Positions 23,699 to 32,335 of a stretch of 43,153 nucleotides of DNA are shown piece after piece. This stretch comes from Ignavibacteriota bacterium (lineage in GTDB: Bacteria > Bacteroidota > Ignavibacteria > UBA10030 > UBA6906). Where the stretch lies: the NCBI GenBank assembly GCA_003158475.1, contig PMJR01000039.1, positions 1 to 43,153 of the forward strand, read 5' to 3'. The number at the start of each line of letters is the position of its first letter. Position 1 is the stretch's first letter. The position numbers were made by a program, and so were the translations under genes. The notes under the pieces were generated by a model. It was given only the letters and a program-made list of their open reading frames with translations, searched no databases and was not told where the DNA came from.

Positions 23699-24905
23699 TA
23701 CGCCCCGCGATCCACCCCGCAAGCGCTCCTCCGGCGACGAGCCATGCCGCATTGACCCGCCACCGTAGTTGGACGAGAAGCGCCGTGGCGAAGATGGCGA
23801 TTGTCCCGATGCTGAGAAGCGTCGATTTCCCCAGCACGAAGCAGACCCCCAACATCAGTCCCAGGGCTCCCGCATTCACACCGTCGAGGAAACCCTGCAT
23901 GAGAGGTGAGTTCCGGAGCCGGGGCACGAACGGACCGATCAGAAGCACGAAGAGGAATGAAGGGAAGAATATCGCCCCGGTGGAAACCAGCGCACCGGGG
24001 ATGCCGAAAAGCAGATAGCCGATGAATGTTGCCGTGGAGAGCACGGGGCCGGGGGTGAATTGTCCGACCGCTATCGCGTCAAGAAGCCTGCTCTCCGTGA
24101 GCCAGCCCCTCGAGTCCACGAGCCCTTCCTGCAGGAAGGCGACAAGGACATATCCCCCTCCGTAAAGTATCGCTCCGGTTTTGAGAAAAAACAGGCCGAG
24201 TCCGGTCAGCGTCGCTCCCTCAGGTGCCCCGCCCGGCGGACCCGGGAGGGAGGGGAGTGTCACCAGAGGGATGGCTGCAAGCGACCGGAGCACATGCCGG
24301 ACTCTCTCCCTGTTTCTCCATGCAATTCCCGCGGCACCCGAAGCGAGGAGAAGCAGGAGCGGGTCGAACCGGCATATGCCGAGGAGAGCTGCCACTGCTC
24401 CCGTGACGAGCATGAACGGCCTGGATCCAAGAGGTTTCCCGAGTCGATACACTGCGCCGAGAATCACCGCAATAATCGCGGCACGGATCCCTCCCATGAG
24501 CGTTCCGAGCTCGGGCAACGTACCATAGGTCATGTAGATGTGGGCGAAGACAATGGTCACCGCCATCGCCGGGACAATGAAGCACAGACCCGCGACCAGG
24601 AGTCCTTTCACGCCCCCACGGCGGTACCCGATGTGGATCGCCATTTCGGTCGAATTGGGACCCGGTATCAGGTTCGTAACGCCGAGCATGTCAAGGAACT
24701 CTTCATGCGTGAACCACCTCCGGCGCAGAACCACCTCTTCTTCCATCATCGCGATGTGCGCCGCCGGCCCGCCGAATGCGGTGAAGCCGAGCCGGAGAAA
24801 GAGCCTGGCCAGCTCCCCCGACCGGGTATGATCTGCCTGCGTGTTGATTTTAGCCTCTGAGAGTCGTTTCTTCTCAATGCCGGTTGGTGGTGCGAATATA
24901 ATCAA
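23694..24905 (-). CDS. chrA: Chromate transporter ChrA (two-domain CHR family)
   Basis: This is a 403-residue membrane protein of the long CHR family, with two homologous halves. The first half holds FLRLGFTAFGGPAAHIAMMEEE, RRRWFTHEEFLDMLGVTNLIPGPNSTEMAIHIGY; the second holds FFLKTGAILYGGGYVLVAFLQ and LLDAIAVGQFTPGPVLSTATFIGYL. These FGGP/GPNSTEMA and YGGGYVL/GQFTPGP pairs are family signatures. It would expel chromate from the cytoplasm, although many homologues have other, unknown anion substrates. The start is a TTG at 24905 with a GAAGGGG site before it. No ATG, GTG or TTG lies further inside before the conserved region, so this start is the best available. Confidence 0.9.
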   Translation of the reverse strand: MIIFAPPTGIEKKRLSEAKINTQADHTRSGELARLFLRLGFTAFGGPAAHIAMMEEEVVLRRRWFTHEEFLDMLGVTNLIPGPNSTEMAIHIGYRRGGVKGLLVAGLCFIVPAMAVTIVFAHIYMTYGTLPELGTLMGGIRAAIIAVILGAVYRLGKPLGSRPFMLVTGAVAALLGICRFDPLLLLLASGAAGIAWRNRERVRHVLRSLAAIPLVTLPSLPGPPGGAPEGATLTGLGLFFLKTGAILYGGGYVLVAFLQEGLVDSRGWLTESRLLDAIAVGQFTPGPVLSTATFIGYLLFGIPGALVSTGAIFFPSFLFVLLIGPFVPRLRNSPLMQGFLDGVNAGALGLMLGVCFVLGKSTLLSIGTIAIFATALLVQLRWRVNAAWLVAGGALAGWIAGRI

Positions 24906-24977
24906 ACAGCCCCTTCATTGCGAATTGTGTCATCCTCCTGTCGTCTGGGGGGGACCATTGTACGAAGGAGGATCGAT
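24906..24977. promoter_or_regulatory. Divergent gap with strong ribosome site
   Basis: The 72-bp gap separates chrA (minus) from the PepSY-like gene (plus) and must hold at least the efflux operon promoter. AAGGAGG at 24965-24971 sits 6 bases before the ATG at 24978. It is the strongest Shine-Dalgarno site I see in the window and it decides that start. Confidence 0.6.
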
Positions 24978-25508
24978 ATGCGAAATCAACGATTCGTTCT
25001 GTTCGCGGCACTGCTCGTCCTTGCGGCGGCTGTAGCGCCTTCCCGGCTCCCCGCCCAGGAGAAGAAGATCAGCAGGAAGGATGTCCCCCCTGCGGTTCTT
25101 GCCGCATTTGAAAAGGCATACCCGCACGCGAAGATCAGGGGGACATCCACCGAGGTGGAGAGCGGGAAGACCTACTTTGAACTCGAGAGCGTGGATGGGA
25201 CCCAGTCTCGTGACGTACTCTACCTCGCGGACGGGACTGTTGCCGAGGTGGAGGAAGCCGTCCCGGCCGGAGCGCTTCCGGGGGCCGTCACGTCGGCCGT
25301 CGGAAAGGAATTCGCCAAAGCGAAAATCACGAAGGCGGAAAAGTCCACCAGGGGGACGGATATCTCCTATGAAGTGCATGTCTCACTGGGATCGAAGAGG
25401 GGCTCGATTGTCCTGGACCCATCCGGCAAAGTCCTGGAAAAGAATCCCCTCAAGGTGAAGAAGGAAAAGACGGAGAAGGAAGGGTCAGAGGATGAAGAAG
25501 ATGATTGA
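24978..25508 (+). CDS. Secreted PepSY-like domain protein with acidic tail
   Basis: This 176-residue protein has a signal peptide (FVLFAALLVLAAAVAPSRLPAQ). Two repeats of a PepSY-like (beta-lactamase-inhibitor-like) fold are visible: VPPAVLAAFEKAYPHAKI through ETYFELES-like strands and DGTVAEVEE, then LPGAVTSAVGKEFAKAKI with YEVHVSL and DPSGKVLEK. The C-terminus is highly charged, Lys-rich and then Asp/Glu-rich (EGSEDEEDD). The start is fixed by AAGGAGG. It lies 6 bp before tolC and so belongs to the efflux operon. It is probably periplasmic; roles such as inhibitor, metal binder or pump accessory are guesses. Confidence 0.78.
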   Translation: MRNQRFVLFAALLVLAAAVAPSRLPAQEKKISRKDVPPAVLAAFEKAYPHAKIRGTSTEVESGKTYFELESVDGTQSRDVLYLADGTVAEVEEAVPAGALPGAVTSAVGKEFAKAKITKAEKSTRGTDISYEVHVSLGSKRGSIVLDPSGKVLEKNPLKVKKEKTEKEGSEDEEDD

Positions 25509-25514
25509 TCCGCT

Positions 25515-26822
25515 ATGAACGCTCTGAAATGGTTTAGCCTCTGTCTGGCACTCTGTGCGCCGCACTCCGGGGCCGGGCAGACATTACTCAGTCTTGACAG
25601 TTGTCTCGTCCTGGCCGGGAGGAACAGCCCCCAGCTCAGGAGTGCGGACAATGCCGTCCGAGCCGCCGGGCTCGCCCGTTCCGAGCTCAACACGACGGCG
25701 CTCCCGCAGCTCCAGGCGGTCATCGATGGAATCTATATTCCTGTCCCCCCGAGGTACGGGTATGATCCCGCGATTACCGACGGGGGAGAGGTGAGGGCGC
25801 TCATCTCTCTGCGCCAGTCGGTCTACGACGCCGGTCTGCGCGGTCTGAAAGCGGATCAGTCCTCCATCGACATCGAGCGGCTGGGGAGTGAACAACGCCT
25901 TGCGATGTTCGATCTTACTCTGGCGGTGAAACAGGCGTATTATGAATCGCTGAGATCACGCGCCGAGGTCGTGCTCCAGCAGGGAAGCGTGGATCAGCTT
26001 GAGGGGTATCTCGGCCTGGTCCGGAGGCTCTACAACGGCGGGAGCGCAAGCGCGACGGACCTGCTGAAATCGGAACTCCAGACATCCACCGCCCGAGTTG
26101 CGCTCGCGAGGGCCCGTGAAGTGTCGCTCGGTGCGATCCTGGCGCTTGAAGAGGTGATGGGCGTGCCTCCGGACACTTCACTCGCGCTCGCGGATTCGCT
26201 CGGGGAGCCCTCCGGTCTCCCGTCGGATTCCGCGGCAGAAGGAGGATTCGATCCCACCAGCACGCTGGACATGACGGTCGCCGGCATGCTCGTCCGGCGC
26301 AGCATGCTGGAGGAGGATATCACAAGGCACGAACGGCATCCTGAGATCTCGCTCTTTGCCGACGCGGGTTATCTCACATCGGGGGACAATCTTCGGCTTA
26401 TCTCTTCGGAAAGAGTGAACGGGCTGGGGTACGAAGTCGGCCTCGGCATTCAGTTCCCGATCCTCAACTGGGGAGCGACGGGACTCAGGACGGAACAGAA
26501 GGAGATTGCCACGGACGATGTCCGGAACCGGATGGAGCTCCTGCGTCGCTCCATTGCGACGGACGCCGTACGGCTCCGTGTGCAACTTGCAGGGGCGAGG
26601 GAGCGGCTTCGCGTTCTGCGGGGGAATCTCACGAAGGCGAACGACAACTATATTCTCATGAAATCAAAATTCGCCGCCGGCGCCTCCCTGTCGCTGGAAG
26701 TGCTGTCGGCCCAGCAGGCACTGACCGATGCGAGGCTGGCGGAGCTTCAGACTCTTGCCGACATCCGGTCCTTTACGGCGAGAATTGAACGCCTGCATAC
26801 CCGCGGAGAGGGCACACGATGA
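25515..26822 (+). CDS. TolC-family outer-membrane efflux protein
   Basis: This 435-residue protein has a signal peptide (WFSLCLALCAPHSGAGQ). It shows the two-fold repeat of the TolC family: LDSCLVLAGRNSPQLRSADNAV at the N-terminus and a second half with LGIQFPILNWGATGLRTEQ, then long amphipathic helices up to YILMKSKFAAGASLSLEVLSAQQALTDARLAEL. The trimer forms the outer-membrane exit duct for the RND pump encoded two genes on. It starts 6 bp after the PepSY-like gene; its stop overlaps the next ATG (ATGA). Confidence 0.9.
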   Translation: MNALKWFSLCLALCAPHSGAGQTLLSLDSCLVLAGRNSPQLRSADNAVRAAGLARSELNTTALPQLQAVIDGIYIPVPPRYGYDPAITDGGEVRALISLRQSVYDAGLRGLKADQSSIDIERLGSEQRLAMFDLTLAVKQAYYESLRSRAEVVLQQGSVDQLEGYLGLVRRLYNGGSASATDLLKSELQTSTARVALARAREVSLGAILALEEVMGVPPDTSLALADSLGEPSGLPSDSAAEGGFDPTSTLDMTVAGMLVRRSMLEEDITRHERHPEISLFADAGYLTSGDNLRLISSERVNGLGYEVGLGIQFPILNWGATGLRTEQKEIATDDVRNRMELLRRSIATDAVRLRVQLAGARERLRVLRGNLTKANDNYILMKSKFAAGASLSLEVLSAQQALTDARLAELQTLADIRSFTARIERLHTRGEGTR

Positions 26823-27823
26823 ACCCTCATGTTCGTACACTCTGCTCCCTCCTCGTGTGTGGAGCCCTTGCCGGATGCACACGGCACCATGGCGCCGTCG
26901 ATGAGGAGGAGAGCTCCCCCGCAAACGCCGTCGTGGCCGTGAAGACGGTTTCCGTTGTCAGGGGGGATCTGGAAACCGTCGTCACCGCGACCGGGAGCAC
27001 CGAGGCCCTCCGCAAGGAGAAGATTGTTGCGCCCGTCGCCGGGACGCTTCTGTCCCTGAAAGTTCTCGAGGGGACCCCTGTCCGGCGCGGAGACGTTGTC
27101 GCTGTCATACAGCCGAAGGAAACCCGTGCCGCGATCACGGGGGCGGAGACTCTGCTCCGTGCCGCACGGACGGAGGGGGAACGGGCCGAGGCTGCCCGGG
27201 CGATGCAGCTGGCTCTTGCGGGTCAGAACAATTGCGCAGTGCGGTCCGCAGCAGGAGGCATCGTCGCGACGCGGAGTGCGACCGAGGGTGAGCTCGTCGC
27301 CGAGAACGCCGAGCTGATGACGCTCGTGGACCTTTCGACGCTGATCTTCGTCGCCGATGTGCCGGTCCGGGACGTTGCACAGGTGCGCCCGGGCGAACGG
27401 GTCGCGGTGTATTTCCAGGCGATTCCCGGGGAGCTCTTTGGCGCGAAAGTCGATGCCGTCAATCCCCGTTCTGATCCCCAGAGTCAGGCGGTCAGGGTCA
27501 GGATCGGGTTTACCGGCGGTGTGGGAGAGAGGAAAAAGTTTCTCATGAGCGAGATGGGCGGTGTCGCCAGAATTGTCACGGGAATGCACCCGGGGGTCCT
27601 CATCGTCCCGAAGTCCGCGCTCCTGCGCAATGACGAAACCGACGCCTACACGATCGTCGTTGCGACTGCCGATTCTCTCGCCCGGGTCCTGCCTGTCGAA
27701 GTCGGAGCTCGGACCGACTCGACCGCCGAGGTCTCGGGGAAGGGTCTCCTCCCCGGGACGCGTGTCGTTGTGGAGGGGAACTACGCGCTTGCCGATTCCA
27801 CACGCATCGCCCCTGCCGAGTAG
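26819..27823 (+). CDS. RND efflux periplasmic adaptor (HlyD/MFP family) lipoprotein
   Basis: The 334-residue protein has a lipobox (LAG-C, Cys near residue 20), so it is probably lipid-anchored in the periplasm. Family segments are VVTATGSTEALRKEKIVAPVAGTLLSLKVLEGTPVRRGDVVAVI (first half of the biotinyl-like domain), a very short helical hairpin, then VRSAAGGIVATRSATEGELV, LSTLIFVADVPVRDVAQVRPGE and the membrane-proximal part GLLPGTRVVVEGNYALADSTRI. It bridges the RND pump and TolC. The hairpin is shorter than in AcrA, roughly 25 residues per arm or less. An ATGA overlap joins it to tolC, and 7 bp separate it from the pump gene. Confidence 0.9.
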   Translation: MNPHVRTLCSLLVCGALAGCTRHHGAVDEEESSPANAVVAVKTVSVVRGDLETVVTATGSTEALRKEKIVAPVAGTLLSLKVLEGTPVRRGDVVAVIQPKETRAAITGAETLLRAARTEGERAEAARAMQLALAGQNNCAVRSAAGGIVATRSATEGELVAENAELMTLVDLSTLIFVADVPVRDVAQVRPGERVAVYFQAIPGELFGAKVDAVNPRSDPQSQAVRVRIGFTGGVGERKKFLMSEMGGVARIVTGMHPGVLIVPKSALLRNDETDAYTIVVATADSLARVLPVEVGARTDSTAEVSGKGLLPGTRVVVEGNYALADSTRIAPAE

Positions 27824-27830
27824 GCCGCCA

Positions 27831-30800
27831 ATGACACTGTTTGACTACGTTCGTCGGCACGCACGAGCCATCCTCTTCACCGTCGCGGTCCTGGCCGCAT
27901 CCGGCGTCGCCCTCCTCCAGCAGATGCCCGTTTCCCTCTTTCCGGACGTCACGTTTCCCCGCATCGTGATACTCGCCGACAACGGGGAGGAACCTGCGGA
28001 GCGGATGATGATCGAAGTGACGAAGCCGCTGGAAGAGACGGCAAGCTCTGTCCCGGGCGTCAGGGTCGTCCGCTCCATCACCGGCAGGGGATCCACCGAG
28101 ATATCCGTCAACCTCGACTGGGGGACGGACGTGCTGCAGACGCTCCAGCTGCTTCAGGGGAGGATCGCCAACATCCGCTCTTCGCTCCCCCCGAAGGCGA
28201 CGATTCAGACCGAGCAGATGCAGGTGGCGGTCTTTCCCATACTCGGCTACAGCCTCACCTCCGATTCCGTCAGCCTCGTCGATCTCCGCGACATCGCACT
28301 GTATCAGATCCGCCCGGCGCTGATGCGCGTCAAGGGGGTCGCCCGCGTCGAGGTCACGGGGGGGGAGACACGCGAGTTCCGCGTCACAATCGCTCCCGAG
28401 AAACTCGCTGCCTACCATCTGGATATCCGCCAGGTTTCTGACGCGATCGGTAAGGGAAACAGCATTGCATCGGCGGGGCTTGTGGAGAACAACTACCAGC
28501 TCTATCTCTCGCTCGTTTCGGGACTCTACAGGACGTCTTCGGACATCGGCGCCTGCGTGGTTGCCGTCCGGGGCGGCGTCCCCGTTCACGTCAGCGATGT
28601 GGCGGAGGTACTCCCGTCGGTCGCGGACAAGTTCATCCGGACGACGGCCCGCGGGCGCGAGGCGGTCCTTGTCAACATCATGAAGCAGCCGACCGGCAGC
28701 ACCGTCCAGATAGGAAATGATGTGATCGGCGCCCTCCGGGCGCTGAAGCTTCCTTCCGGCGTACGCTTCGAGAACTGGTACGACCAGAGCGGGTTTATCG
28801 AAAGCTCGATACACAGCACGCGGGACAGCATCGTGATCGGCATTGCGCTCGCGATGGTCGTCCTCCTGGTGTTCCTCCGGAGCTGGCGGGTGGCGATCGT
28901 GATCGCACTTGTCGTCCCGGTCACGATTGCTTCGACTATCGTCTGCCTTGATGTCGTCGGAAAGACAATCAACATCATGACGCTGGGGGGGATTGCGGCG
29001 GCGGTGGGTCTTATCATTGACGATTCGATAGTCATACTCGAGAACATATTCGCCCAGTTCGTCGCCCGGAAGGAGGGGGGGGCATCGACGGAGACCCTTT
29101 TCGCCCTGGCGGGACGGTCGCTGAAGGAGCTCATGCCCGCGATCATGGGGTCTACCGCGAGCACGATCGTGATTCACATCCCTCTGGCGTTTCTCGGGGG
29201 GGTCACGGGCGCGTTTTTCGCGTCTCTCTCGGTCACCATGGTGTTCGCACTTCTGATTTCGTTCCTGATCTCCATCACGCTGGCACCGCTTCTTGCCTCA
29301 TTCGTGATCAGGGATTCCGATGTCGCGCGGGAGGTCGTGCGCCACGGCGAGCGGTCCCGGCTGGGGGAGTGGTACGGGCGGACGCTCGCGCGTCTGCTGG
29401 CGGTCCGGTGGGTGATCGTCCCCGCCTCTCTGCTCATTGTCGCGGCCACGTACTGGCTGTACAGCCATATCGGGAACGACTTCATGCCGGAGATGGACGA
29501 GGGGACGTTTGTGCTCGACTATGCCACCCCCCCGGGGACGTCGCTGGACGAGACAGACAGGATCCTGATGAAGGTCGAGCGGATGCTCATGAGCATCCCG
29601 GAGGTGGAATCGTATTCGCGGAGGACGGGGACGCAGATGGGTTTCTTTCTCACCGAGCTCAATACGGGGGATTTCCTTGTTAAGCTGAAGGCCGCCCGGA
29701 CCCGCCCGATCGCGGACGTCATCGCGGATGTACGGGAAAGGATCAACGCGACGGAGCCGTCCCTCCGGGTCGATTTCGGACAGCTGATGATGGATGTGAT
29801 CGGCGACCTGACGAACAATCCCTCGCCGATCGAGATAAAAATATTCGGGAGTGATCAAAACCTCATCCACTCGAAAGCGGAGGAGGTGAAAACCCTCATC
29901 GCGACCGTCCCGGGTGTTGTCGATGCGTTCAACGGCATCGTGATCTCGGGTCCTTCGATGGTCGTCAGTGTCGATCCGCTCAGGGCGTCGCTGGCCGGGA
30001 TGACTGTCGCGGACGTGGAGGAACAGCTCGCGGCAATGATACACGGTGCCACGGAAAGCAGTGTTCAGAAGGGGGAAAAGATCATCGGGATCCGGATCCG
30101 GTTTCCCGACCCGTACAGGCGGGACGTGGACCGGATCAGGGAGATCCGGCTCATGACTCCCTCGGGGAGCACCGTCCCCCTCCGGGCCGTTGCGTCGGTG
30201 GAAATGACAGGAGGCCAGTCGGAGATCCACCGCGAAGGGCTCCGCCAGTTTGTCGCGGTCACCGCCAGGATCAAGGATCGCGATCTGGGCCGCACGGTTG
30301 ATGACATCAAAGGGACACTGGCGAAAGGACTGACGGTCCCGGCCGATGTGGCGGTGGTGTTCGGGGGGGTCTACCAGACGCAGCAGGACTCTTTCCGCGG
30401 GCTCCTCCTTGTCACTCTGGCGGCAGTCGCGCTGGTGTTCATCGTGCTCCTGTTTGAATTTGGGGAATTCGCGGTTCCCCTCTCCATACTTGTGATCAAC
30501 GTCCTCTCGCTCCTCGGCGTCTTTGGCGCCCTCTGGCTGACGGGGGTGACATTCAACATCTCGAGTTTCGTCGGGATCATACTGATCATCGGGATCGTCG
30601 CCGAGAACGCGATCTTTGTCATGCACCAGGTCAGGAAGCTGACCGCGGGGGGCGTCCCCCTCGATGAAGCGCTCGTCCGCGCCACCCGCATGCGCACCCG
30701 TCCGATCATCATGACCGCCCTGGCGGCGGTCTTCGCCCTCCTCCCTCTTTCCCTGGGGATAGGTGCCGGGGCGCAGATGCAGCAACCGCTCGCCATCGCC

Positions 30801-30890
30801 GTGATCGGCGGGTTCTCCCTGTCGAGCCTTCTCTTGTTTTTCGGCCTCCCCCTTGTTTACAGTATCTTCAGGCGTCTCCCCGGGCGCTGA
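27831..30890 (+). CDS. RND-family efflux pump (AcrB/HAE-like)
   Basis: This 1019-residue inner-membrane pump starts at ATG 27831; a longer reading upstream overlaps the adaptor gene and lacks membrane character. It shows the usual plan: TM1 (AILFTVAVLAASGVALLQQMPVSLFPDV), a large periplasmic loop, TM2-6, a second loop and TM8-12. The proton-relay acids Asp397-Asp398 are present in GLIIDDSIVILEN. In the matching TM10 segment (GIVAENAIFVMHQV), Glu925 stands where AcrB has Lys940 (AcrB reads AKNAI). So it may be an RND subclass with an altered relay. Substrate unknown: drugs, lipids or other small molecules. It is the last gene of the operon. Confidence 0.92.
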   Translation: MTLFDYVRRHARAILFTVAVLAASGVALLQQMPVSLFPDVTFPRIVILADNGEEPAERMMIEVTKPLEETASSVPGVRVVRSITGRGSTEISVNLDWGTDVLQTLQLLQGRIANIRSSLPPKATIQTEQMQVAVFPILGYSLTSDSVSLVDLRDIALYQIRPALMRVKGVARVEVTGGETREFRVTIAPEKLAAYHLDIRQVSDAIGKGNSIASAGLVENNYQLYLSLVSGLYRTSSDIGACVVAVRGGVPVHVSDVAEVLPSVADKFIRTTARGREAVLVNIMKQPTGSTVQIGNDVIGALRALKLPSGVRFENWYDQSGFIESSIHSTRDSIVIGIALAMVVLLVFLRSWRVAIVIALVVPVTIASTIVCLDVVGKTINIMTLGGIAAAVGLIIDDSIVILENIFAQFVARKEGGASTETLFALAGRSLKELMPAIMGSTASTIVIHIPLAFLGGVTGAFFASLSVTMVFALLISFLISITLAPLLASFVIRDSDVAREVVRHGERSRLGEWYGRTLARLLAVRWVIVPASLLIVAATYWLYSHIGNDFMPEMDEGTFVLDYATPPGTSLDETDRILMKVERMLMSIPEVESYSRRTGTQMGFFLTELNTGDFLVKLKAARTRPIADVIADVRERINATEPSLRVDFGQLMMDVIGDLTNNPSPIEIKIFGSDQNLIHSKAEEVKTLIATVPGVVDAFNGIVISGPSMVVSVDPLRASLAGMTVADVEEQLAAMIHGATESSVQKGEKIIGIRIRFPDPYRRDVDRIREIRLMTPSGSTVPLRAVASVEMTGGQSEIHREGLRQFVAVTARIKDRDLGRTVDDIKGTLAKGLTVPADVAVVFGGVYQTQQDSFRGLLLVTLAAVALVFIVLLFEFGEFAVPLSILVINVLSLLGVFGALWLTGVTFNISSFVGIILIIGIVAENAIFVMHQVRKLTAGGVPLDEALVRATRMRTRPIIMTALAAVFALLPLSLGIGAGAQMQQPLAIAVIGGFSLSSLLLFFGLPLVYSIFRRLPGR

Positions 30891-30926
30891 GGCCGGTTCC
30901 CGTTTCATCCCCCCGGTTACTCTCCG

Positions 30927-30986
30927 GATCTGGCTCTGTATCTGGCTCTGGATCCGGCTCTTTATCTGGCGCTGGATCCGGATCGA
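30927..30986. repeat. Five imperfect 12-bp tandem repeats between convergent operons
   Basis: The units are GATCTGGCTCTG, TATCTGGCTCTG, GATCCGGCTCTT, TATCTGGCGCTG and GATCCGGATCGA, in perfect 12-bp register. They fill most of the 103-bp gap between the ends of the RND and TolC genes. Units 1, 3 and 5 begin GATC, units 2 and 4 begin TATC, so the array may be built from 24-bp doublets. No terminator hairpin with a T run is evident in the gap. Confidence 0.85.
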
Positions 30987-30993
30987 TGGTCCC

Positions 30994-32307
30994 TCATCCT
31001 CCGGTGACCGGACTTCCTGTCGCCCGGCGGAGCCGTATCGTGCCAGTGACGACGTCATACAGCGCCTGCAGGTTTGTGAGGCGCGCCTGCGCGACGGCTG
31101 TTTCGGCGTCAAGCAGGTCGAGGTTGGAAAGGCTCCCTGCATTGTACCGGAGCCTGGCATTCTTCACCGCAAGGTCCGCCTGATTGATGTTTGTCTCGGA
31201 GACGCTGACCCGTTCTCCCGCTGCGGTGAGCTCGGAGAGCGCCTGATCGACCTCCGCCTGGATCATGAGCGCGACCCCCTGCTTGCGGGACTCGGCGGCA
31301 TGAAGTGTCGCCGTCGCCTCCTCCTCCATGGAGCGCGTCCGGTTCCCGTCGAATATGGGGATCCGGAGGTCCACCACACCCACGATATTTCCGCGCAGGA
31401 CATCGAGATTCGGTATGTAGCCGTTCTTTACACCGTACAGGAGGGAGGCGTTGAGGGATGGAGCGTCGTTTGCGCCTGCCGCCCGTTGCTGCGCGCGCGC
31501 CGATGCGAGCGCGTCATCGGCGCTCCGGGCTTCGATCCGCCCTGTGAGCGCCGCCTTCTTGAGAGAGTCCCTGTCGAGGGGAAACACTGCCGGCGAGAAT
31601 TCTCCCCGGAGATCGAGAGGTGCGTCTGACGGGAGGACGGCGAGCCTGCGCAGGGTGATCTCGGCGCTCCGGAGGTTGTTTTCGAGTCCGATCTTCACAT
31701 TCTGTGCCGCGGCGACACGCACCTGTGTCGTGAGCTCGTCGAGCTGCGTGGCGGTCCCCGCCTCGGTCTTCCTGCGCGCGATCGCGAGGTGTTCCTGCAG
31801 CGTCTGGACCTGCTCGTTCTGGACCTCGATGCTCCGCCGGAGGAAGAGTATGACATAGAACGTCTCCGCGGCCCGGACGGCCAGATCGCGTTTCACGGCT
31901 TCCCTGGAGTCTTCCGCAAGCGCGATGCGCGAATCGGCGAGGCCGACCTGCGCGCTCGTCTTTTGAAAATCGTAAATGGTCTGCCGCACGCCGATGTGGC
32001 CGTCGTAATTGTTGTACGGGAAGACCTTGATGGACTCGCCGGGGAGGTCGAACACCGACACGGGGGCGAGAAGCACGTATGTGGCCTCGGCCTCCGCGCT
32101 CGGGAGGTAGCCGCTCCTACTCTGGTCCGCGCGTGCGCGTGAGGCATCAATGTCGTGTCCGGATTCCACGAGGGCTGGGTTGCGCGACAGGACAAGCGCG
32201 ACGGCGTCCCCCACACTCAGAGAGACGTGCGGGGAAGTTTGCGCCGCTGAACCCTGGAGGGCAATCACGGAGGCGGTGAGTATCTGGAGGAATCTGTGCG
32301 ATGTCAT
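30994..32307 (-). CDS. TolC-family outer-membrane efflux protein
   Basis: The 437-residue protein starts at the ATG at 32307, which is followed by a signal peptide (FLQILTASVIALQGSAAQ) and preceded by an AGGGGA ribosome site; the frame stays open upstream but into the MFS gene. Family marks are LSVGDAVALVLSRNPALVESGHDIDASRARADQSRSGYLP near the start and, in the second half, VDLRIPIFDGNRTRSMEEEA and LRYNAGSLSNLDLLDAETAVAQARL. It should be the outer-membrane duct for the EmrAB-like pump. It ends the minus-strand operon tetR-MFP-MFS-tolC. Confidence 0.9.
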   Translation of the reverse strand: MTSHRFLQILTASVIALQGSAAQTSPHVSLSVGDAVALVLSRNPALVESGHDIDASRARADQSRSGYLPSAEAEATYVLLAPVSVFDLPGESIKVFPYNNYDGHIGVRQTIYDFQKTSAQVGLADSRIALAEDSREAVKRDLAVRAAETFYVILFLRRSIEVQNEQVQTLQEHLAIARRKTEAGTATQLDELTTQVRVAAAQNVKIGLENNLRSAEITLRRLAVLPSDAPLDLRGEFSPAVFPLDRDSLKKAALTGRIEARSADDALASARAQQRAAGANDAPSLNASLLYGVKNGYIPNLDVLRGNIVGVVDLRIPIFDGNRTRSMEEEATATLHAAESRKQGVALMIQAEVDQALSELTAAGERVSVSETNINQADLAVKNARLRYNAGSLSNLDLLDAETAVAQARLTNLQALYDVVTGTIRLRRATGSPVTGG

Positions 32308-32335
32308 TATGGGTTGTCCCCTGAAGGATGAAAGA

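Noticed and set aside
29298-31160. 620-codon open frame on the minus strand opposite the RND pump
   Set aside because: Composition is dominated by Arg, Asp, Gly and Glu with no family signal; it is a mirror of the pump gene and also runs through the 12-bp repeats.
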